Below are positions 7,232 to 12,178 of a stretch of 12,178 nt of DNA, one piece after another; the stretch's first letter is position 1, and each line of letters begins with the position of its first letter. A program made the position numbers and the translations under genes. This DNA comes from Deltaproteobacteria bacterium (GTDB lineage: Bacteria; Desulfobacterota; DSM-4660; Desulfatiglandales; Desulfatiglandaceae). The stretch spans positions 1 to 12,178 of the forward strand of contig JAFDJF010000088.1 in the NCBI GenBank assembly GCA_019307645.1, written 5' to 3'. Below the pieces are notes generated by a model. That model ran no database searches, was not told the origin of the DNA, and saw only the letters and a list, made by a program, of their open reading frames with translations.

Positions 7232-9634
7232 TTATCCCTTCTCCTCGGCGCCACCCGGCCGCATTATAACGGTTTCATCCAGGGGCTCGTCTTCGTCTGG
7301 TTCGTAGGCAGCCTTCTTGACTTCCGGAGCTTTCTTGAGTTTTTCTTCATCATTTTCGGAAAGGACCGACCCTGTCTTCCCAAGACCACCCTCTTCCGGC
7401 GGCAACTGCGCAGACGAATCGGAGTGAAGTCTCAACTTCTCTGAATCTGATGGAGAAATAATCACTGTCTGCGGGATATCAGTTTCCTGCGTCTGAGCAG
7501 GATGCGGTTCTCCCTTGCTTAAGCCTCCTGGGGAAAGGATGACTGTCTCGCCTAAGTCATTCTCTGCTTGAACAGGGTGAGGGATTTTTTCCCTGAGATC
7601 ATCCGGTGAAATTATAACCGTTTCATCCAGCCCATCTGCTTCCGAAACAGGCGGAGCGGACTCCTTTACAAGGCCGTCTGAAGAAAGGACAACCGTGTGC
7701 TGCACATCCTCATCCTCCTGCAACATGCCTTCAGAAGCAGCAGGGGCCTCGCCGGACATGGGCGAGAGAATGACCGTTTCATTCAAGCCACCTTCTTCCG
7801 GAACAGGAGGAGCGGACTCTCTTACGGGACCATCCGGGGAAAGGACAACCGTATGCTGCACATCCTCATCATCCTGCAACATGCCTTCAGAAGGCGCAGA
7901 GGCGCTATGGGATAACGGCGGCAAGACAATCGTTTCGTCCGACTCATCCTGTCTTATCTCAAGGTCCCTGCTCCATTTTTCCATAATCCCGGCAAGAATG
8001 TTTTGAATGGCCGGGTCTTCCTGTCCGGGCTCTTCTTGTACAACAACAGCCCTTTGCTGGAACAGGTTGTCTTTAACATTTTCTCTGATGTTCTCCAAAT
8101 CCTGCAAAAAATTTTCCTTTGACCATTCAGGACTATCTTTCAGGCCGGCCCGCAACAACGACAATCCCAGACCAAGGGATTCTTCCCAAAGGCCCTTCCA
8201 GGTATCATTAATTGGCTTTCCCTTCCAGACGTCCGGATTCCAGAAAATATTTTCAGGAGAAAAAACAGGGCTGTATCCGTTTCTTAATATACTGTTCATG
8301 CCCACATCCCCATTTGATGCCGCTTCCTCCATTGCCTGCCCGATAACGCCATATACCTCTGACATCTCCTGTTTTTTATTGCCCAGTAATGCGTAGAACC
8401 AGACAAGGCCCAGAAAATGGAGACCATATGAAGGCGGTACTTTCGGAAAAGCAGGCGTTCCGGCCGAACTCCCTGCTATATCCATAAGCGTTACTTTGAA
8501 ATCCCAGAAAAAGGGCAACAGCCCCCCCTGGTCAGCAAATTTGACCCAAATTCGATCCATAGATATTCCAAAATCCGGATACCTAAACTTGTCAAGTTCG
8601 GGTAAAATCGTTTGGACAAACTCACTCAAAAAGGAAATCTTGAGGTACAAAACTTCCAGAAAATATCTATCCTCCCTGTCAAAGAAAAAAGGCGTCCTTA
8701 CCGGGCTTTTTCGCTGCAAATCCTTCAGGCAATTTATCCTGCCGGGTTCCTGTTTCCCTTCAAGATGTGTCTCCAGTTCTTCAAAGGAGGCCCCCGAGAT
8801 TAGAGACAGGAAATCGACCGCGTTAACGGACATGGTATCAAAAATCAGCATAAAAAAAGGATAAAAAGAAAATGGCACGATTCTTGACAGAGCCAGGCCC
8901 TCTGCACCATAGCACTCCGGACGGGTGGGGCATCCCTCACAGGGAAACCGGGCCGGGTGGCCACTGTCTTCCGCAATGCCGCCAAATTCCTTAATCAAAT
9001 CCAGACGATCCTTCAACAGTGGCGGATCAGTGCTCTCTAATGAGACGGTATAAAAATCCGATTTACCCTTAGAATCAAAACATAAGGGGCAAAACAGATA
9101 GCGCTTTGTGGAAGTCGAATATGGCTGCAATCCAAAACGCTTCAACAGGTCATCATCATAGCACTGTTGAAGTGCGGAGCCGCACGCCGGGCAAAGGGGA
9201 TGAAAAAATCTCTGCTTCACTTTGCAGAAAAACAAGGGCTGGAAAGGTAACAGGCGTCCCTCATTACTGATCTGGTCGGATAAGAGAAGCATGAAATCAT
9301 CTTGCTTTTTACCCGAATGAAGCGAAAAGGCCTCCTGCCAGAAATGGTCGATATCCCTGTTATTCACAGGCAGTAATTCATCCTTTGCAAAATGATATTC
9401 ATCTTTTTGCAGCAGGAGGAATACCCGTCTCATTTCACTTCCGGCATTTGTCGAAAATTGCCCTTTCATGATGCGAGCAAGAGGCCCGGATTCAGTTATC
9501 ATAATGAAGGGGTTAATGCCCTTTTCAAAAACAGCCGGATCTTCTGATCGTATCGGTATTTTTAAAAAAAATTTGCTGTCGTCAGGATCGAGATAAGGAA
9601 TCAGTGACTGTGAGTTGTGCTTTCGTATGGTCAC
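7232..9634 (-). CDS. Uncharacterised T6SS-linked protein: zinc-ribbon N-terminal region plus C-terminal threonine-motif repeats
   Basis: I do not recognise a named family for this 800-residue protein. Residues 1-145 are hydrophobic-rich mixed sequence without a signal peptide. Cys pairs suggest metal binding: C148-P-A-C151 with C158, C182-P-L-C185, and C232-E-G-C235 with C241. The first four would make a zinc ribbon. Residues 250-525 are a long globular region rich in aromatics, with no motif I can assign. From about 530 the protein becomes acidic, proline-rich and probably disordered. It carries eight clear T-[VI]-[IV]-[LIM] motifs, usually as [DN]-E-T-V-I or Q-H-T-V-V followed by x-S-P, the last being D-E-T-V-I-M-R-P near the C-terminus. 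I infer a phosphothreonine scaffold. The start is a GTG at 9634 with a weak ribosome site, so the exact N-terminus is uncertain. It is the first gene of the T6SS array and ends four bases before the TagH-like gene. Confidence 0.75.
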   Translation of the reverse strand: MTIRKHNSQSLIPYLDPDDSKFFLKIPIRSEDPAVFEKGINPFIMITESGPLARIMKGQFSTNAGSEMRRVFLLLQKDEYHFAKDELLPVNNRDIDHFWQEAFSLHSGKKQDDFMLLLSDQISNEGRLLPFQPLFFCKVKQRFFHPLCPACGSALQQCYDDDLLKRFGLQPYSTSTKRYLFCPLCFDSKGKSDFYTVSLESTDPPLLKDRLDLIKEFGGIAEDSGHPARFPCEGCPTRPECYGAEGLALSRIVPFSFYPFFMLIFDTMSVNAVDFLSLISGASFEELETHLEGKQEPGRINCLKDLQRKSPVRTPFFFDREDRYFLEVLYLKISFLSEFVQTILPELDKFRYPDFGISMDRIWVKFADQGGLLPFFWDFKVTLMDIAGSSAGTPAFPKVPPSYGLHFLGLVWFYALLGNKKQEMSEVYGVIGQAMEEAASNGDVGMNSILRNGYSPVFSPENIFWNPDVWKGKPINDTWKGLWEESLGLGLSLLRAGLKDSPEWSKENFLQDLENIRENVKDNLFQQRAVVVQEEPGQEDPAIQNILAGIMEKWSRDLEIRQDESDETIVLPPLSHSASAPSEGMLQDDEDVQHTVVLSPDGPVRESAPPVPEEGGLNETVILSPMSGEAPAASEGMLQEDEDVQHTVVLSSDGLVKESAPPVSEADGLDETVIISPDDLREKIPHPVQAENDLGETVILSPGGLSKGEPHPAQTQETDIPQTVIISPSDSEKLRLHSDSSAQLPPEEGGLGKTGSVLSENDEEKLKKAPEVKKAAYEPDEDEPLDETVIMRPGGAEEKG
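7250..7939 (-). repeat. Array of eight threonine motifs in the C-terminal third of the 800-aa protein
   Basis: Motif threonines are at residues 568, 595, 620, 647, 672, 697, 723 and 788; a degraded copy (G-K-T-G-S-V-L-S) has Thr754. Spacing is 27, 25, 27, 25, 25 and 26 residues, then longer. Residues -1/-2 are mostly D-E, N-E, G-E or Q-H, +1 to +2 are V or I, and +3 is L, I or M. A [S/P]-P or R-P pair usually ends the motif. FHA domains are known to read phosphothreonine together with the +3 residue, and aliphatic +3 residues are a common preference. The regularity points to selection on the motif, not on a fold. Confidence 0.8.
7685..7893 (-). repeat. Recent in-frame duplication (156-bp period) within the motif array
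   Basis: Positions 7685-7737 and 7841-7893 are identical at 51 of 53 bases, 156 bp (52 codons) apart. The protein copies both read S-E-G-M-L-Q-[DE]-D-E-D-V-Q-H-T-V-V-L-S, followed by a more diverged continuation. The array has thus grown by duplication of a two-motif unit, as expected for a slippage-prone repeat region whose copy number may vary among strains. Confidence 0.85.
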
Positions 9635-9950
9635 GCCAATACCCGTATGGAATGCCGAACAAAGTTAAAAGAATAATCAAACGAATAAACGGCACATCTT
9701 CGAGCCAGTTTCAAAACGTTTCAGTTTGGAATAGATCAAGGCGAGCGAAAATAATGTGCACAGTCTCGAAAGGAACAAGAATCTCTGCACGGTTTATACC
9801 CATGTGTCGCAATTTAAAAACTACCAAGGACGGTTTATGGAAACAAAAGGCAGAAAAAATTAAGTGCTTCGGCTGTTGAGCGATTCGCATTTAAGTATAG
9901 TTAGTGCCCATCCATAAATGGTCTTTTTGTCCAATATCTGCGTTATGCTC

Positions 9951-9997
9951 AAAAAATAATCCTCGGAATATCAACTATATGCCTGCGGTTATTTTTT
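9951..9997. repeat. Inverted repeat in the 9635-10164 gap
   Basis: AAAAAATAA (9951-9959) pairs perfectly with TTATTTTTT (9989-9997) around a 29-base loop that contains a further weak CCTCGG/CCTGCGG symmetry. It has no GC-rich stem, so it does not look like a standard intrinsic terminator. It may be the core of a repeated element. Confidence 0.5.
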
Positions 9998-10133
9998 TCG
10001 CATGCCTTGATCTTATGTACCTGTTTCACATAGCATTTCCCATGGCCTTCGTCAACGACAATATCGCGACTCAAAATTACGGTCTGTTGGAAACACGGTA
10101 TGTTCTAAACACCTCATTTTTACGCGAACCCTT

Positions 10134-10158
10134 AAAACAACCCGCTTTTCACCCGGGC
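10134..10158 (-). terminator. Weak candidate intrinsic terminator after the phosphatase gene
   Basis: Starting seven bases after the phosphatase stop, the minus strand reads G-CCCG-GGTGAAAAG-CGGG-T and then TTGTTTT. The stem is only four GC pairs plus a possible G-T pair and the U tract is interrupted, so termination may be partial. Its position supports separate transcription of the phosphatase and the T6SS array. Confidence 0.4.
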
Positions 10159-10164
10159 AGGAAA

Positions 10165-10893
10165 TCATACCACTTCGGACAAAACCACAGTGATATTATC
10201 ATCACCTCCTGCAGATTTGGCCGAGTCAACAAGCGCATCCGCTTTTTGAGGTAAGGGGGCTGCAGAAGAAAGCACCTGATGTACAAGTGAATCATCGACC
10301 ATATCCGTAAGGCCGTCTGAACAAAGGAGGAATAAATCGCCGGAATATGTTTTTCCCCTCAGGAGATCAAGGGCCAGATTGTCATTCACACCGACCGCCC
10401 GAAGGATGACGTTACGGAGATGATGATTCCTGGCCTCATCCGGCCTGATCAAACCCTGATCTATCTGCTCCTGGACAAAAGAGTGATCCTGGGTAAGCTG
10501 TTTCAGCTGGCCGTCCCGGAGGCGATATGTCCTGCTGTCTCCGATATGGCCGAGAACAAAACCCTCATCAGAAAAAGCCACCAGCTCTGCGGTACACCCC
10601 ATCCCTTGATGATGAGCGCTTTCCTTGACGTGGTCCAATATCCTTTTATTGGCAAAACTGAATACCTTCTGGACAAGATCGAGCGTTTCTTTTCCTGTCC
10701 GACTGTCCGACCCTGAAAAAACCTCTGTCGCGGTTTCAGAAAAGAAGCGGCTTGCCAGTTCCCCGGCCGCCGCTCCGCCCATGCCGTCGGCCGCAAGACA
10801 AAAGCCAAGTTCGGAACTGATGACAAAGTCATCTTCATTGTTCGTGCGTTTGAGACCAACATCCGATTTCCCGAAGAAAATGATTTTAGGCAT
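10165..10893 (-). CDS. PP2C-family Ser/Thr protein phosphatase (PppA/Stp1-like), T6SS-linked
   Basis: This is a metal-dependent phosphatase that removes phosphate from Ser/Thr. The 242-residue product is a complete compact catalytic domain. It has R16-T-N-N-E-D (16-21), A-D36-G-M-G-G (35-40), G-H-I-G-D-S-R (115-121) followed by Y-R-L-R-D-G, C-S-D193-G-L (191-195) and G-G-D-D-N (229-233). All the expected metal-binding aspartates are present, and there is no membrane segment, so it acts in the cytosol. In Pseudomonas, PppA reverses PpkA phosphorylation of the FHA protein and switches the T6SS off. Position upstream of the T6SS array and the presence of tagF suggest that role, with the threonine motifs of the neighbouring 800-aa protein as candidate substrate. 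No kinase is in the window. The ATG at 10893 has only a weak AAAAG-type ribosome site. The enzyme class is secure; the T6SS role is inferred. Confidence 0.92.
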   Translation of the reverse strand: MPKIIFFGKSDVGLKRTNNEDDFVISSELGFCLAADGMGGAAAGELASRFFSETATEVFSGSDSRTGKETLDLVQKVFSFANKRILDHVKESAHHQGMGCTAELVAFSDEGFVLGHIGDSRTYRLRDGQLKQLTQDHSFVQEQIDQGLIRPDEARNHHLRNVILRAVGVNDNLALDLLRGKTYSGDLFLLCSDGLTDMVDDSLVHQVLSSAAPLPQKADALVDSAKSAGGDDNITVVLSEVV

Positions 10894-11037
10894 AATCTTT
10901 TCTGGCCCTGAAAGTGTAATGAATGACTGAATATCAACGGCGTTAACTGCAGACCCGCATTTCTTAACAAGGCACGGGATTTGGGCGCCAGCCTTTATCT
11001 GAAAATTCTTAAGTTAGCCTGTTAACTACCTGTTGTT

Positions 11038-11064
11038 ATTATATAAAAATCATTTCACTGAAAA
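11038..11064 (-). promoter_or_regulatory. Possible promoter for the phosphatase gene
   Basis: The minus strand has a perfect TATAAT (11043-11038) with TTTTCA 15 bases upstream (11064-11059), a short spacing with only four of six -35 matches. It would give a leader of about 140 bases before the ATG at 10893. The region is AT-rich, so chance is a real possibility. Confidence 0.3.
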
Positions 11065-11246
11065 TCGGGAAGTCAGTGTGCATTCTGCTCTGCCATGCTG
11101 AATGACTATCAATGATTACCGCTCAGAGACTCAATGACTCAACCGGCTGACGATCTCAGTATTGTTCCCTGCCTGAATAATTGTGACATCTTACAGGATG
11201 AACACACAAAGATCAATCTGATTTCTTGCAGTTAAGCCTCTTCAAG

Positions 11247-11280
11247 TGCCAAAAAACCTTTGTACGGCCTTTTTTTGGCA
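11247..11280. repeat. Perfect 10-bp inverted repeat
   Basis: TGCCAAAAAA (11247-11256) and TTTTTTGGCA (11271-11280) are exact reverse complements around a 14-base loop. There is no U tract after the stem, so it is not a typical terminator. It could be a protein-binding site or a bidirectional hairpin between the divergent units. Confidence 0.6.
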
Positions 11281-11373
11281 ATCCCACATGTTGTATTTTG
11301 TATTTCTGCACCTACTCCATACAGTATGCCCGGTATTCGCCGAATAATTTTCAAGTCACACGATCATTTTTTC

Positions 11374-11403
11374 TTGACACTGATGAAAAATTAGATGTAA
11401 AAA
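11374..11403 (+). promoter_or_regulatory. Likely sigma-70-type promoter of aprBA
   Basis: A perfect TTGACA lies at 11374-11379. Candidate -10 boxes are TGTAAA (11396-11401, spacing 16) or TAAAAA (11398-11403, spacing 18), each four of six matches. Transcription would start near 11410, leaving a leader of about 175 bases before aprB. It sits directly upstream of the Rex-like palindrome. Confidence 0.45.
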
Positions 11404-11405
11404 GC

Positions 11406-11429
11406 ACTTTGTTAAAAAATGCACAAAGT
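11406..11429. promoter_or_regulatory. Rex-like operator in the aprBA promoter
   Basis: TTGTTAAAAAATGCACAA (11409-11426) has the 18-bp form of Rex sites, TTGT-N10-ACAA. The dyad extends outward to ACTTTGT (11406-11412) and ACAAAGT (11423-11429), seven perfect pairs around ten bases. It would overlap the predicted transcription start, a position suited to repression. Rex senses the NADH/NAD+ ratio and is known or predicted to control energy and sulfate-reduction genes in Desulfovibrio. The inner bases depart from the ideal TTGTGA/TCACAA half sites. Confidence 0.45.
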
Positions 11430-11572
11430 ACCAAATTGGGTATTTTTGAGGTAAGTTTTCGGTTCTGTTAAACCGATCAAAGACAGGTTACCTAAATTCG
11501 ATGAAAGGGGGTGCAAAGACAAAAAGGAGTATCATCCACCAAAACCTAAGAAGACATTTAACTCGTTAATTC

Positions 11573-11579
11573 AGGAGGT
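11573..11579 (+). promoter_or_regulatory. Ribosome binding site of aprB
   Basis: AGGAGGT lies six bases ahead of the ATG at 11586, an ideal site for a highly expressed gene and decisive for the start. Confidence 0.85.
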
Positions 11580-11585
11580 AACATA

Positions 11586-12017
11586 ATGCCAAGTTTTGTA
11601 ATTACTGAAAAATGTGACGGTTGTAAAGGGCTGGACAAGACTGCTTGTATGTACATCTGCCCGAACGACCTGATGGTACTGGACATGGAGAAGATGAAGG
11701 CATACAACAGGGATCCCATGATGTGCTGGGAATGCCAGTGCTGCGTCAAGATCTGCCCCCAGCAGGCCATGGACGTACGCGGCTATGCCGACTTTATTCC
11801 GTTGGGAGCAAGCGTTGTACCGTTGCGCGGTTCCGAAGATATCATGTGGACGATCAAATTCCGTGATGGCAGCCTGAAAAGGTTCAAGTTCCCCATCAGG
11901 ACAACCGAAGAAGGCTCAGCCGATCCATTGGCAGGCTATGCCACTCATGATGACCTCAGCAGCCATTGTCTGGCAACAGAACCCGAATCACTGGGATGTG
12001 ACGTCCCCTCAAAATAA
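11586..12017 (+). CDS. aprB: Adenylylsulfate (APS) reductase beta subunit, 2 x [4Fe-4S]
   Basis: AprB passes electrons to the FAD subunit AprA, which reduces APS to sulfite and AMP in dissimilatory sulfate reduction in the cytoplasm. The 143-residue product has two ferredoxin-type cluster motifs. One is C10-x2-C13-x7-C21-x3-C25; the other is C47-x2-C50-x2-C53-x3-C57. The spacing of the first motif (C-D-G-C-K-G-L-D-K-T-A-C) is characteristic of AprB. The short strand domain and C-terminal tail that wraps around AprA follow (about 70-143). Its length is in the usual range. aprA begins 22 bases after the stop, the standard aprBA order. The Rex-like site and strong ribosome site upstream suggest high, redox-responsive expression. 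The call is secure. Confidence 0.97.
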   Translation: MPSFVITEKCDGCKGLDKTACMYICPNDLMVLDMEKMKAYNRDPMMCWECQCCVKICPQQAMDVRGYADFIPLGASVVPLRGSEDIMWTIKFRDGSLKRFKFPIRTTEEGSADPLAGYATHDDLSSHCLATEPESLGCDVPSK

Positions 12018-12039
12018 CTAAAAGGAGGCATATATAGAT

Positions 12040-12178
12040 ATGGCAAATTTTGAAACAGTAGAAATAAGCACCGACCTCCTGATCGTTGGTGGTGGGTTTA
12101 CAGCTTGTGGTGCTGCAACAGAAGCAGCTTACTGGGCAAAGAAAAACGGCCTGAAGGTTACCGTTGTCGATAAGGCAG
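12040..12178 (+). CDS. aprA: APS reductase alpha subunit, N-terminal fragment (runs off the right edge)
   Basis: Forty-six codons are visible. The ATG at 12040 has AAAGGAGG at 12021-12028, eleven bases upstream. After a short lead, the peptide enters the FAD-binding Rossmann segment L-L-I-V-G-G-G-F-T-A-C-G-A-A and then the second strand V-T-V-V-D-K-A. This is the standard start of AprA, which binds FAD and reduces APS. Position directly after aprB confirms the identity. The catalytic residues lie outside the window. Confidence 0.95.
   Translation, partial: MANFETVEISTDLLIVGGGFTACGAATEAAYWAKKNGLKVTVVDKA

Larger units (their letters stand above)
9635..10164. other. 530-bp gap without a supported gene; possible dispersed repeat
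   Basis: The gap lies between the phosphatase gene and the T6SS array, both on the minus strand. Open frames on the plus strand (9604-9879, 9904-10254) have no ribosome site or recognisable protein; the second runs antisense into the phosphatase gene. The sequence is AT-richer than the genes. It holds an imperfect inverted repeat at 9951-9997 and a possible terminator next to the phosphatase stop. Its texture is that of an intergenic repeat unit, but only one copy lies in this window. I found no confident promoter for the T6SS array here, though one is expected if the terminator works. Confidence 0.5.
10894..11585. other. 692-bp divergent intergenic region between the phosphatase gene and aprBA
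   Basis: No gene is supported here. The right half holds the likely aprBA promoter (11374-11403), a Rex-like palindrome (11406-11429) and the aprB ribosome site. The middle has a 10-bp perfect inverted repeat (11247-11280). The left part has a possible minus-strand -10 box (11038-11043). The open frame at 11226-11471 has no ribosome site or recognisable protein. A 22-codon frame at 11501-11569 lies in the aprB leader. Confidence 0.6.

Noticed and set aside
7232..9634. An FHA or Ser/Thr kinase domain in the 800-aa protein
   Set aside because: I looked for G-x-G-x-x-G, H-R-D and D-F-G (kinase) and for R-x-G-R with S-R-x-H (FHA) and found none.
9904..10254. 116-codon plus-strand open frame
   Set aside because: It has no ribosome site or recognisable protein, and its last third is antisense to the phosphatase gene. 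It appears to be chance reading through non-coding DNA.
10969..10984. Sigma-54-like sequence on the plus strand (GGCACG-N4-TTGG)
   Set aside because: The -12 element has GG in place of the essential GC, and no plus-strand gene starts at a suitable distance.
11501..11569. 22-codon reading frame in the aprB leader, ending 16 bases before the aprB ATG
   Set aside because: It has no clear ribosome site and no run of regulatory codons, and its basic peptide has no recognisable feature. A leader peptide cannot be excluded but is not supported.
1..12178. tRNA, rRNA, CRISPR array, integrase, transposase or toxin-antitoxin genes
   Set aside because: I saw no regularly spaced direct repeats of CRISPR type, no recombinase motifs and no recognisable structural RNA; not checked by computation.

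Overview
The window comes from a sulfate-reducing bacterium, most probably of the Desulfobacterota (Desulfobacterales-like). The right edge carries aprB and the start of aprA, which encode dissimilatory APS reductase in the B-then-A order usual in sulfate reducers. The rest is a type VI secretion system (T6SS) locus on the opposite strand. The taxon is an inference from these genes and the general style of the sequence.

Layout, left to right. Positions 1-9634 are a tight minus-strand array, transcribed right to left: a large uncharacterised zinc-ribbon/threonine-repeat protein (9634-7232), a stand-alone protein resembling the C-terminal domain of TagH/Fha (7227-6499), TssJ lipoprotein (6470-5880), TssK baseplate protein (5875-4490), TssL (4488-3808), TssM (3811-297, interrupted by a frameshift near 2433) and the first 100 codons of TagF (300 to the window edge). 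Junctions are either ATGA overlaps or gaps of 28 bases or less, so this looks like one translationally coupled operon. A 530-bp gap without a gene (9635-10164) separates it from a same-strand PP2C-type Ser/Thr phosphatase (10893-10165), which probably has its own weak terminator. A 692-bp gap (10894-11585) lies between the phosphatase and the divergent aprBA operon; it holds a likely aprBA promoter and a Rex-like operator.

How the genes fit together. TssJ-TssL-TssM form the T6SS membrane complex and TssK links it to the baseplate. The PP2C phosphatase, TagF and the TagH-like protein are what is expected of a T6SS controlled by threonine phosphorylation. The most striking element is the C-terminal third of the 800-aa protein. 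It carries eight copies of an acidic-flanked T-[VI]-[IV]-[LIM] motif at about 25-residue spacing. This is the form expected of a multi-site phosphothreonine ligand for FHA domains. I infer that it is a phosphorylation-controlled scaffold working with the phosphatase, a kinase outside the window and an FHA protein. No kinase, FHA domain, sheath, Hcp, VgrG, ClpV or effector gene is seen in this window.

The tssM reading frame is broken by an apparent one-base loss in a G run. It could be a sequencing error, a real inactivating mutation or, less likely, recoding.
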